Part shown: positions 11,911-23,676 of the stretch, piece after piece
Position numbering within the stretch: the stretch's first letter is position 1
Layout: every line of letters begins with the position of its first letter
From: Monilinia fructicola
Taxonomy: Eukaryota; Ascomycota; Leotiomycetes; Helotiales; Sclerotiniaceae
Length of the DNA: 64,000 nt
Assembly (NCBI GenBank): GCA_008692225.1
Contig: VICG01000005.1
Span: forward strand, 2,243,001 to 2,307,000
Reading direction: 5' to 3'
The notes under the pieces: generated by a model
What the model was told of the DNA's origin: nothing
Seen by the model: only the letters and a program-made list of their open reading frames with translations
The model's database searches: none
Translations under genes and position numbers: made by a program

Positions 11911-13321
11911 ATGTTCTCGAGAGCATTAAAGGCACGATCTGCCGCGCCTTTGCGCAGCAATGCCATTTCTAGAGTTGCTCTCGCAAAGAGAACGGTTACC
12001 ACAGATGCTGCCTCCGCGCACGCCGACAAAGATGCCGTTCCTCAGGTAAGATTTTATATTGGGTTATTGGAATTGATTATTCTATGGACGTTGTAGGCAT
12101 ACTAATCTTCTGTGCAATATAGGAAGACAATAAGCCATTCACAATTCAATTGTCCGACGAGTCCTTCGAGACCTATGAGCTCGACCCTCCATCTTACACC
12201 CTGGATACCACCAAGAAAGAGTTGAAGCAGATGTACATTGATATGGTTTCAATGCGGTAAGAATTTGTTCTGGTACCAATACCGAAACTTCCGCTGATGG
12301 GAAAATATAGTCGTATGGAAATGGCCGCCGATAGACTTTACAAGGAGAAGAAAATTCGTGGTTTCTGCCATTTGTCAACTGGTCAAGAAGCCGTCGCTGT
12401 CGGTATCGAACACTCCCTTACCAAGGAAGACGACATTATTACCGCGTACAGATGTCACGGTTTCGCTCTTATGCGCGGTGCTTCCGTAAAATCTATTATC
12501 GGTGAATTGTTGGGTCGTCGCGAGGGTATTGCCTATGGCAAGGGTGGTTCCATGCACATGTTCACCAAGGGTTTCTATGGTGGAAACGGTATTGTTGGTG
12601 CTCAGGTTCCAGTCGGTGCTGGTTTGGCTTTTGCTCACAAGTATAACGGAAACAAGAATGTTTCTGTTTCTTTGTATGGTGATGGTGCTAGTAATCAAGG
12701 TCAAGTTTTTGAGGCTTTCAACATGGCTAAGTTGTGGGACTTGCCCGTTCTCTTCGGTTGCGAGAGTGAGTTATTGAATGCACTCCGAGATTGAGCATCT
12801 GCTAATCTATTTCAGACAACAAATATGGTATGGGTACCGCAGCCAACAGATCCTCCGCTCTTACCGATTACTACAAGCGTGGTCAATACATTCCAGGTCT
12901 CAAAGTTAACGGAATGGATGCCCTCGCTGTTAAAGCCGCTGTTAAACACGCTAAGGAATACGCCAACGCTGGTAATGGTCCATTAGTCCTCGAATACGTC
13001 ACCTACCGTTATGGAGGACACTCCATGTCCGATCCAGGAACCACATACCGTACCCGTGAGGAAATTCAACGTATGCGTAGCACCCAAGATCCAATTGCTG
13101 GTCTGAAACAAAAGTTGATTGAGTGGAACGTTACAACCGAGGATGAGTTGAAGGCTATCGACAAGGAGGCCAGAGCAAAGGTTGATGCGGAGGTCAAGGA
13201 GGCTGAGGAGATGCCTTTCCCAGATGCGACGCCACAAATTTTGTACGAGGATATCTATGTTAGAGGAAGTGAACCTCAATACATGAGAGGAAGGACAAAC
13301 GATGAGAACTACTATTATTAA
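11911..13321 (+). CDS. PDA1: Pyruvate dehydrogenase E1 component, alpha subunit (mitochondrial)
   Basis: E1-alpha with E1-beta decarboxylates pyruvate using thiamine diphosphate and reductively acetylates E2 lipoyl groups in the mitochondrial matrix. Exons 11911-12045, 12123-12256, 12311-12765 and 12816-13321 splice in phase to 409 residues, the usual length. The N-terminus ([20 protein letters not shown]) is Arg/Ser/Ala-rich and lacks acidic residues, as expected of a mitochondrial presequence. The ThDP/Mg motif [17 protein letters not shown] ends in ENNKYGMGT near residues 214-250. The regulatory phosphorylation loop [15 protein letters not shown] is near residue 300. The C-terminus is Tyr-rich (NDENYYY). 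The third intron (12766-12815) splits the ENN codons within the ThDP motif. The frame is clean throughout, so the gene is functional on sequence evidence. Confidence 0.97.
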
Positions 13322-14585
13322 GTTGCTGGGACCGGAGTTGGTAGATGAAGGGGGAAGGACGCGTAGAATGAAATGTATAGTATGAACGAAGGATGGGTGG
13401 CCGGCTGAATGATCGGACGATTAGTAGGATGTGGAATGATTGAATGATGGATGTGCATAGCTTGCACACAATACTTTTCGTTCGCCATTCCACATATGAT
13501 ACACCTATCTACCCCCCTTCCCTTACTTGTAGCCGTCCCGTTTACTGTAGTTTGAGATGAATTGAGCGCATACCCCACCCCCCTAGTGGTTATCCCCTCT
13601 GCAAGTTCCACGTGCATCCAAATCCCCATCTTCAGATTACGCCCTCTATAACGGACCAGTGTCCCTAACTACATTCGTCGCTCTATGCATTCATCCTCCA
13701 GTGTAGTGTGTAAGCCGTGCGTGTCAACAGCATGAAGGGATGGCCTAACTGTCGGCATACAAACCCAACGCAACGCAGGACACGATACGATATCTAAGGA
13801 GACGCATAAATGAAGCGGTCGTCGCCACGACAAAGAACACCTTTTGGTTGGTTGGATGGAGAAGATACTGTTTGATATAGGATCCAGGAATGGGTTCGGG
13901 CGTGGCACCTCTTTGGGGATGTAGTGTCGAAGCTTCTTTATTTATTTATTTATAGGATGGAAGATGGTGAAGGGCATTTGAGCTCGGAGGGGAGGATTGA
14001 TACGTTTGGGGACTGGGGATGGAGGGAGCGATTCGCGGATGGTTGTGGATGGAGGATGGGTTGCGTGTGGTGTTCTGAGGGAAGAGAAGGGGGGCAGGGG
14101 GGGGGGAAATTGGATATGGGTTTGACTTTTGCATCGTATTTCATGAGTTTGTAGCGTGAAATATCATTTCAGGCATTTTTTCAAGTTATTTTAGCCGTCT
14201 TCTCTCCTGCGTGGACTTCCTCATAGCTCTTCACGTCTTTTTGACATCTTCCGACAATAACATTGATCCAACCCATTGTTCCCCCACGGCACCACCGCAA
14301 ATCTTCTCTTCAACGCCCTATTCCAACTCCGGTTCACGGCACCTCTCTTTGTTGTCATCATTTCACAGCATGAAAAATACATCAATGAACCGCCACTACA
14401 GGGACATGACCGGATCGAGACAACACCCAACAAAGACAAGCTGGCTAATAAAGCCCAGAATAATACGACAATAGTCGACAAACCTTCACACCTCAGCCCG
14501 AGCATTATCTTGGCCATCCATCGCACCACTCAATACCCACCATCTGAATCTATCAATCTACTGAACCACACACCTCGAAATCACC
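13322..14585. other. Intergenic spacer PDA1 / coiled-coil gene
   Basis: 3' region of PDA1, then a G-rich stretch (13960-14115), a short (TTTA)n run at 13936-13952 and the leader of the next gene. Several mirrored small frames on both strands show no protein-like composition. Nothing else is seen. Confidence 0.55.
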
Positions 14586-17500
14586 ATGGCAGACCGCGAC
14601 CGCCGACGCGAGCGCACAACCCCCGAAACGTCCCCGAAGGAAACACCCCCGGAGGAAGCCCCCCCGAAAGAGGACCTCTCAGCCACAATCCAAGACCCCG
14701 ATGCCCCGCCAGGCGTCCCCCCCCACCCCGACCCCGGCGCACAATTGCCCAGACGCAGCCTCCCGCGCACAGAAGAGGGCATATTCGATTTCTCCGGCAT
14801 CGGGCGTCGCGCCCGGCCGGACGACGGGCAACCGGCGCCGGTGCCCGCGCCGCGAGGGGCTCCTCTGCCGCTTCGCGCGCCGAGTCCGCCGGCGGACGAC
14901 AAGTTTGACATGGCGCCGTTTCGGAGGGCCGATGGCTCGTATGACATGCGGGCGTTGTTGGTGGTGAGGCGGAATTGGGAGATGATGAGGAGGGAGGAGG
15001 AGGAGCGGAGGAAGATTCTTGGGAGTATGTGGAGGGGGCGGGGGGAGCGGAGGGAGCGGCCGCCGAGTGTGAGGGGAGGGGGAGGATGAAGGGGGAGCAG
15101 GCTACGCCGTTGTCGAATTTGTCGGAGAAGTCTTTGGAAGTGGAGAAGAGTGGGAAGGGGAGTGGGGAGGGGGAGAAGGGGGAGAAGGGGGAGAGGGAGG
15201 GGGAGGGGGTGAAGGGAGAGGAGGGGAAAAGGGAAGCTGGAGGTGATGATGATGAGGATGATTTATATGGCGCATCTCCTGTGAAACCCATCCCGCCCAA
15301 GTCTCCACCTACTCAAAAAGGGACCGAAGAGGAAAAGAAGCAGCAACCTGATGATGAGGATGATTTGTATGGTGCATCTCCTATGAAGCCTATATCCCCA
15401 AAGCTTCCACCAGTTGATGAGGATGATTTGTATGGTGCATCTCCTATGAAGCCTATATCCCCAAAGCTTCCACCAGTTGAGGAGGATGATTTGTATGGTG
15501 CATCTCCTATGAAGCCTATATCCCCAAAGCTTCCACCAGATGAGAAAGAAGATACTGGGAACAAGAAACAGGGACAGGAACAGCGACCTGAAGATAAGAA
15601 GAGCGATATACCTCTTGAAAACCCCAAATCACCAAAAGTTTCGCCTGAAAAGAAAGAGGATAGTCTATGGGATAGAATTTTCGGTCGTGCCCAAAAGCCT
15701 TCGCCAACAAAAAGTGAGAAGTATCGTAGACTGGCGGCAAAAAATGCAAAAGTGCCAACGAACAAGGAGAAGTTTGATTACTGGATGAAACATGACCTTA
15801 GTAGCCCGAGAGCCTTCGTGGCCGACGAACAGCAATGGCAAAATGAAATGGAATTGCTCTATGCGCGCGAGAAATATATCGCTGAGCTTCAACAGACGAA
15901 AGCTGACGCACGTGCCATGATAAGTGAAGGGGGCCGGGATAGTTTCTGAGACGCAGAAATTGAGAGAAGTGATCCATCAGTGTGAACTTCAATTACAGGA
16001 AGCGGAAGGATTGGAGGACAAACGTCAACGGTCGAGGTCCATACAAGCGAGTCTGGACCTCGAAACGAGTCCTACTCTCAAAGCGAAATTCAACGATCAA
16101 CTCCGAGACTTGAACAGCCAGATTGAGGTGGGCGAGGAGAAAGAAAAATCAATATTGAAGCCTTGGGCCAATTTGTCCCCCGATTGGTCTGCTCGTTTGC
16201 AGAAGGCCGCCGACATGACGCCGAGCGAGCGAGCCAGGTTAATTGCAGAGCGAGGTCTCCAAGCTCCAGCACGAGCGCCTGGCCAGCTGAAACAATCGTC
16301 TGCTGAGAAGGCCTTGAGGGCAAAATGGGCAGCGGAGGATTCACCACTTGAAGATGAAGTAATGGAGATAGATATGATTTCTGATGAATCAGAGCAGGAT
16401 CTTGAGTGGAATTTGGCGATGAGGAGGCGTCAGTCCGTGTTACTGGCCAGACATAGGGAATTGAGTAAACTTTGGACGAAGGAGGCCGAGCAGATCAGGG
16501 CGGATCGCGAAGCTGCGTGGCTGGAATCAAAAGGAGAGAAAAGGATCCCGGGTTCTGCGCCGCGGCCCCGTGTGCCGTCGACGGGACAATCGGAAAACCT
16601 TCGTGAGGGAGGTGGTGGAAGTGGTGGCAGAGGAGCAGGGTCGTCCGAGACTCGTTCCGAGAAGCAGAAACAGGAGAAGAAAGATAAAGAGGACGAGGGG
16701 AAGGAAAGTGCGAGGACAGAGGTAGAAGGGTCGAAGAAGGTCTCTGGGACTGGCGCGGAGGATGCAGATGAACTTGGTAGACGGCGCCGGCGTCAAACCC
16801 AGGGACTACTTAGTGTTGCTGGATTGCGACAAATGCCCGAGCTGAAGCCGACTGCTCCGCTATCGAGAAAGAAGTCTACAGACGCTGTTTCAAATTCCCC
16901 GGGGACGCCTCTGCCCTCTCAAAGAAAGGAATCGACACCCGAACAGCCCCTTTCGCCTTTCAGAGCCACAAGACCGATTTCTCCACTCCAGGAAGGAAGA
17001 AAACGGGTGAAGTTTCATGTAGATTCTGAAGTTTCGGAGTACTTGGAAAGTCTGGCTAAGAAGAGAGTTCAGAGGGAAATGGGGCAACTGGGTGAGGAAA
17101 TGGTGGATTTGGATAAGGTGAGAAACTTGGTAGACAAGGTGGCGAAACCTGCGCCACTTGGTAGTGCCGAAGCTGCTGAGAGTGTGGCTGCGATGAGGCG
17201 CAGAGCAACGAGGATTCGGGAGGCGAAAGAGAGATTGGCATTGGCTGCCCAGAAAGAGGTGGACAGGCTTAGGGAAGAGGAGGAGAAGAAAAAGAAGAAA
17301 GAGGAAAAGGAGAAGGCGAGGGGGGAAGGGAAATCTTTGTTTGAGGAAGAAGAAGATAAGAAAAATCGTAAAGGTGAGGAAGAGAAGCCTAGTTTCCAGG
17401 AGATAATGGAACAATTGGAAAGGGATAGAGTAGCGAGGCAGAACAAGGAACGGATCAGACAAAAGATGGAGTTGGAACGGCGCAAGAAGGAAGAGGAAGA

Positions 17501-19454
17501 GATGGCGGCCGAAAGGGAGAAGAGAAGGAAAGAGGCGGAGCGAGAACGGAGGGAGATGGAGAGCAAGGATATGGAGGATTGGACATCGGAGAGGTTGGAA
17601 CGATTGAAGTTGGAGAGGGAGAGGAGAGAGAAGAGTGGAAAGCAGGAAAGCAGTATGGATAAGGATAAGAGAGAGTTGAAGGAGAAGAAGGAGGAGGATG
17701 AGGAGGATGCAAAGAAAAGAGACATTGAGAGGATGCAAAAGAAGAGGCAAGAGGAGGATGACAGGGACAGAAGAGAGGAGAGGGACAGGAGAGAGAGGGA
17801 CGATAGGGAGAGGAGAGAGAAATATGGAAAAGAAGAAAAGGAGCTGAAAGAGAGGGAAGAAAAAGAGAAGATCGAAAAGGAGAAGATTGAAAAGGAGAAG
17901 ATTGAAAGGAGAGAAGATTGAAAAGGAGAAGATTGAAAAGGAGAAGAAGAAAAGGAATGAAGAGGAAGAGAACCGGAAACAGGAAGAAAAACGGAAAGAA
18001 TATTTACGGAAAGAACGTGAGATTAGCTTAAGAAAGGAGGAATTGGAACGCAAGGAGAGGGAAAATGAGGAAAGAATAGAGAGGGAAGAAAGGGAGAGAA
18101 AAGCAAAAGCTAAAAAAGAGGTAGAAGAAAGAACCGAAAGGGCAAAAAGGAAACTTAAGGAAGATTATGAAAGAGAAATGAAAAAGTTGGAGGATAGTAA
18201 GAGAGATGATCAGGCACGAAGGGATCGAAAGGAGCAATATGAAAGAGAAGTTAAAGCAAGGGTTGAACGGGAACGGGAGGAAAATGAACGGAGAAAGATT
18301 AAGGAGGCGAAAGATAAGGCGAGAGAAGAGAGAGAGCAGGAAGAGAAAAGAGAATCAATTAGAAAGGCAAAAAAAAGAAAAATGGAGGAGGAGTTGGAAA
18401 AGAATCGGAGGGAAAAGGAAATACACGATCAGAAAGAAAAGGAACTCAAACAACAACGAGAACTCATGGATAGGGAAAGAGAAGCCAAATTAAAAAGAGA
18501 AAGCGACGAAAAAAGACAACTGGAAGAGCGAGCACGAAGAGAAAAAGAAGCAAGACTAAGAGAGGAGCTAGAAGAAAAAGACAGAGAGAACGCAGAGCGA
18601 CAACGTATAATCGATGATGAATCTGACTTCGAAGATGAGGAAGATTATGGAGCTCTCGAACAACTCTTCTTTGAATATCTCTTTCGCGTATCATCCTGGA
18701 TCAAGCGAAGGGACCCCGAAAATACCGAAACGGGATCTACAGTACATAGCGAAAGCTCACAACACAAGGTCCCGGACTCCTCAGACAACGACTTAGATTC
18801 CGAACACCCTTCACTTGTGACGCCGCCCTCCAGAATCATGGATCCAAATTCGCCACCCGATTCCCCCCCCTGGCTTCGCGATCCCGGTCCCGACCTCCCG
18901 TCTCTCGATCACATCCATCTCCACCTTACCGTTTTCAGCAGTCCCGATCAAAGACATCCCAATCCCTCGACGCCCATCTACTATGCGACCTATAGTGACG
19001 TGCCTCTCTGGTGGAATGTCTCGCAGCTCAAACGATTTCTGGGGGGACGTAGAGTTCGGAGGAGTGAGGATTGCATGGACGTATTGAGACATTTCCGGGT
19101 TGTGTGGGGTGGGTAAAAGAGGATGGGAAGGCGATTAAGGAGGGAGATGCGGAGGAAAAGGAGATGAGGTTGAGGGTTGCGGGGAGGTGGTTGAAACATG
19201 GAGGGAAGACGTTGAGGGATGAGGGGCTTAGGGACTATGAGAATTTGGTAGTGGTCTTGGTCGGACAGGATGATGATCTGGAGCGGAGGGGCTGGAGAAA
19301 TTGTTTGGTGGATGCGGATGGGTTCACAGGGTTTAAGGAGGGGTGGCCTGGAAAGGGGGAAATTAGGACGCCGGCTGATAGGGTTGCTTGGTTGGGGGAA
19401 GAGATGGATGGGGTGTTTGGGGTGTTTCGAGGTGGAGTAGGGGCAGGGGGTTGA
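14586..19454 (+). CDS. Very long charged coiled-coil protein, unrecognised; frame broken four times
   Basis: I do not recognise this protein. The ATG at 14586 has a strong context (CACCATGG). Successive frames join into one product of about 1,600 residues. It begins with a Pro/Arg-rich disordered N-terminus. An acidic repeat block follows (15245-15545, DEDDLYGASPMKPISPKLPP), then a segment with WDRIFGRAQKPSPTKSEKYR and YWMKHDLSSPRAFVADEQQW, and a huge Glu/Lys/Arg-rich helix (about 17040-18600). The C-terminus is globular-looking (YYATYSDVPLWWNVSQLKRFL .. DYENLVVVLVGQDDDLERRGWRN). The frame changes near 15065-15090 (G-rich), 15927-15933 (a run of five g), 17905-17922 (a-run plus extra GA) and 19105-19118 (ggg run). 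Each lies in a simple run and the coding style is the same on both sides, so one gene with small indels is more likely than separate genes. The antisense frames are shadows of Glu/Lys codons. Confidence 0.72.
15257..15545 (+). repeat. In-frame 63-bp tandem repeat, 21-residue unit
   Basis: Three near-identical 63-bp copies (unit starts near 15355, 15418 and 15481) encode DEDDLYGASPMKPISPKLPP plus V. A more divergent first copy at about 15257-15310 (DEDDLYGASPVKPIPPK) is set apart by a 39-bp linker. The nucleotide identity of the last three copies indicates recent tandem duplication. The motif alternates acidic and SP/KP segments. Confidence 0.9.
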
Positions 19455-21716
19455 GTGCAATTTGGATTTTGGAGTTTGGGATTTGGTGTATAGTACGGTG
19501 TTTCATGGAATAAGATTGATTAGTTTATCTTGATTAGTACCATAGGCTCAATTAAACAGCCAATACCTAGTTATCATTGGTAGCACACATTATTCGTATC
19601 TCAGAGACTGAATGAATAATTAGATGGCAGTATTGAAATCGTACTTTTAGTGTCTCCTCAAAGTCATGCATTGAGGATAGTTTACAACTGAGAGTATGCC
19701 ATAAACTGTGGATTCTCTCTGATAGCCTAAGCGAGGTCAGATATCATGTTGGAATGGAGTGAGAATCGATAAGAAATCGTGTCAGAAAACAGAAACGAAA
19801 TGGGAGTACACTCATAAACGTCAACTGTGTCTAGACGAAGTTTTGAATTGGAAGTATTCATATTTGTTCGTAATTTTCTTGGTTCAGCTATCTCTTATTT
19901 ACATTTCTTGAGGTTGCGGGAGTAATTGTTGGGGTGTGTGTTACTTTTACAGTTATATTGTTGTAATGGGAAGTGATGAATATTCAAATACAAATAGGTG
20001 ACATTAATGATGGGGATTCACAAAATAATGTTATATATCCATAGAGAGTACAGTCAACGTTTCTCAAAGCTTCAGAGAATCTTGAATCAACCTTGAAGCT
20101 CTTAAATTAGTGGAGTAGAATTTAAGAGAATAAAAGGAGATAGATGGATGATACAGACTCAATGTCGTAGCTGGTTTGTTCTAACTTGGTACCACGTCAC
20201 ACGATCAATCAGTAATCAGTAATCAGTGTAAAGGCTTTGTGGTATCCATATTCCCGTCCCAACCTCAAAACTGTTCCAAATGTCATGAATAGCCCAGTAT
20301 CTTTCCGTAAATCAATTCAACGTCTCAAGCGGGCGTTGTATCCGGTATCTTTGATCTGTATACTGCCAGCTTGAAATGTTGCCTTATAACCGCGCCTTTT
20401 CGATTTTACCAAGCACTATTCGCCAGCCTTGTAGCAATGATAAATGCAATCATCACCGAATCTTGGATCTTTTGGTTCAACAGTTCTGTCTTGATCTCTT
20501 AATAACTAAAGGAAGTCGAGAGCAAGATCAGGTTGCTGGTTGATGGCACAAAGTATCTTCGACGTAGGCCACAACTCAATGCCTCTCGCTCGTAGCTGGG
20601 AGATGAAAGACGTAAATCAAGTCGTGCAACACGACTCTTCGAAATGGCGATCCCTCGAGCAACGTTTGATAAGCTTCTACGACGGTATATATGGGAATTT
20701 GTATACTATGGTCTCTGTAATATCAAAGATATTCATCCAACGCCTCATCAATCAGTTCGGGCAAGCAAAATTTATCCGTTAATTGGAAGAATCTTAGAAT
20801 ATCCCATTGAATATGCTTATCCCTGCGATGCTCTATGAAAAATGGGCGCAGTACTGCGCTATACATCACCCAATCAAGGCGTCAAAGGATTCGATACTTT
20901 CATCCGGGAATGCTGCTGAATTCCTCGAGGCTCCAAAAAAAAATCGACTAATGAACATATTATCGAAATATGGGATTTTTCTGAAGAGAATTTCTTTGTG
21001 CACTCGAAACTGGATATTCGTTCGGCCAACATAGAAATTCACCATTTTGTCGCCCGTAAAACTACAGTTTTGTTAATATTCTTGATCTAGATGACTTTAG
21101 GAATTAGTATAGCCCTTACCTGGAGTAGCTTAACTCTGTCATATCAGAGGAAGTCATTGCGTGAAGAGATTGAGATGAACTTTTGCAATATCTCGCGTTG
21201 ATGCAAGCACACTATGTATGAAGTTTTCATAGCTTCAAATAAGAACAGATTATTTACGAGCAAAGCTGCGTTATGCTAGCTCCAAGTTTCTTTAAAGAAG
21301 ACATGATTATAACTACAGTGATCCTGGGCTGTCCAGAAATTTCGGATATCAGAATCGAAATCCATGGGTAGAGGGAATTCATGGAGGGTTTGAGAAAGAA
21401 ACTAACACATGAAACAACAGATAGCAGGGAAAAGAAAGAACATATTAGCTTATCACAACCTCACGCTGATTGAAGAAGTATGATGAGATCTATTTTATAA
21501 TTCGGGTACTTATCTAATGACCCATGTAGCGTTTTCACAAAGCCAATAATATACTGAGTTCCATTTCCAAACCCAACAAATCTCTCAAATAAACATGAAA
21601 TCCAAGAACCATGATCCGCACCTTCCCATCCCGCTTATGGTTTATGACAAGTTCAGTTGATTACTTCCAAGAGTGAAGAACAACCCTGCTCTCTATTCCA
21701 AATCCTCTGAATCAGT
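19455..21716. other. Gene-poor spacer with possible relic frames
   Basis: No intact gene. Between 20540 and 21034, overlapping frames (for example YEKWAQYCAIHHPIKASKDS and IWEFVYYGLCNIKDIHPTP) have somewhat protein-like composition but are short and in different phases. They may be a decayed gene. I recognise no family in them. Confidence 0.4.
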
Positions 21717-22180
21717 CTAGTCTTTTAAACCCTGTTGACATTCTTCGTCTTCCTTGTGACAATGATAGATGCAGTGATCATCAACCCTTGGATCTGCTAT
21801 CATCTCAAACCAGATACCATTCGTATACTGGCTTCTCAAGAGCTCGACAAAGTCATTTGATAGATCACTCTTGGTTTGTAATACATCCCGAATGGGGTCA
21901 TGAATGGATTTGTTCTTAATCGATGCATCATGAGTAAATACACAAAAAATAGATTGCAGGGCGTAGCGGCGATATTTTGAGCCAGCAGATGTCTTACGAA
22001 ATATGGCGACTATATTCTTCAAACTGGGTGGTTCTTTCATCTCTAAATGCTTCTTTCTGGGAGTATCCATTGCTTTGTCCATCAGTTCAAAGAGGCAAAA
22101 CTTGTCCAACAGAACATATAACTCCAAAGATTTCTAGTCCAAATTCTCAGTTTCGTCTATTCGTAGGGCTCCGATGTACA
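21717..22180 (-). pseudogene. BTB/POZ-domain gene fragment with in-frame stop
   Basis: Read on the minus strand, WVYIGALRIDETENLD is followed by a TAG at 22136-22134 and then KSLELYVLLDKFCLFELMDKAMD and a 100-residue helical tail ending CQQGLKD. This is the end of a BTB fold plus the C-terminal extension usual in fungal BTB-only proteins, where the helix reads LYVLADKFCLPELMDKAMD or similar. The N-terminal half of the BTB domain (the VxVGxxxxxFxVHKALLxxxS part) is not found upstream, so this is a 5'-truncated, interrupted remnant. BTB proteins of this type usually serve as Cul3 adaptors or remain uncharacterised. Confidence 0.65.
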
Positions 22181-22199
22181 CCCATTGGAAATAAGTGTT

Positions 22200-23676
22200 T
22201 GAAATTTTCTGGCTAAAACAACACAGTTAATGAAACTTGGCAGCCGGAGGAAGAGAGAGAGCTGAGGGCGCAAAAGAGATGGAGTGGACGTAAGCTGCCG
22301 GCTATCGAGGAAACCAAGTGACTTTTTGAACCATTTGCAAGGACGTATTGTTCATCTAAATAGACGACTTTCTGAAACAGTGATTGGAATACTTTAAGTT
22401 AGTATCATAGTGGCGGATATTGGAATGATTGGTATTTGATCAGCATGTAGAAAATGTAGTATTAAATTCGAATGCATGGATGCATTGCTTATGATATACA
22501 AAATTCAGTATGGGATAGGATTTTCTCTTGACCCAACAATTCAATACTTCTATTCTAATAAATAATATGATATTCGATTGAAAAATAGATACGTATCACA
22601 GTTTACAAATGTAAAGTATAATCACTCACATATCATATATAGGCTGCGCAAAAATAATCTGTAACCTATAAGGCAGATTGGATAATCTAACTAACTTATA
22701 GGTCACTCGTTGAGCGTTTAACCTAACCCATAGAAAATTCATTGGGATTTTAAGATAACTCGCTTTATATAAATAACCTGTAGATAATCTATAGATTTTT
22801 AGTTAGTTTGTTAACTCACAAATCATTTATCAACTTGCCGAATATCCATAGGTTATCTATGGATTATCTGTTAATATGCAAATCATTTGTTAATCTACAA
22901 ATGATTTTTATAAAATTATCATTCTATGCCAATTTTTATACAAGTATAAATAGTCTACAGATTAACAGATTGACAAATTATTCGCACATGATCTATACCC
23001 GCCTCGCAAAGCCTCGTTAGGATTTCGAATAGTCTACCCCGCGGATCAGATTTTTCTGCTGGTAACACATCAAAATGAAAACCCGCCCTACGGCTCCCCG
23101 TGACGCAGCCTATGAATCATACACGCCCTATGTTAGTTTCAATACTATACTTGAAGAGAAACGGTCCAAGCTAGAATCCCTGGCTCAAGTCCCCTTGTAA
23201 AGCTCAGTTCAATCAAATGATATTTCTTATTCGTTGGTTCGAAAACTCAAGGAACGGCGTTTCTACATACGAGAAACACCATTCTGAGTGAACAAGAGAT
23301 CATGTAGAAGTCACAATCCCACAATCAAAAGATAACAATGAATTGGAAAGAATTGGGAGCACAGAGTCAAAGTATAATTTTGAGATCAAATCATTCCATA
23401 AAACTTCATAATAGTGAGCGACATTAATATTCATATTAGTTATTTAACCGAGCGCCTCAGGGGGGTGAAAGCCATCACATGACTTCAAGGTTGGTCAATG
23501 CACAGACCAGACTGACTAGCAAGACACTGAAAAAACCAAAGCAACATCCCAGACCCATCCCAAACTCAATCATTCGGATCGTTGTTACGATCTCATAACG
23601 CCTGATTACTATATTGCTACCTCCATGTGTTTGTGATTTCCTCCAGCGAACATCGAAATAAACAGGCCAGGTAAAC
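22200..23676. other. AT-rich spacer with degenerate short repeats
   Basis: No gene is supported. From about 22620 to 22990, variants of AACCTATAGGTTA, ATAGATTATCT and CAAATCATTT recur in both orientations, like a decayed short-repeat array. A small GC-rich island (23010-23110) interrupts the AT-rich sequence. The remainder is featureless to me. Confidence 0.45.

Noticed and set aside
14581..15300. 239-codon antisense frame, Pro/Ser-rich
   Set aside because: Shadow of the G-rich coding strand of the coiled-coil gene; no start context or motif.
16890..18053. 387-codon antisense open frame rich in Phe/Leu/Ser
   Set aside because: It is the reverse complement of the Glu/Lys/Arg-rich coiled coil; the composition is that of a shadow.
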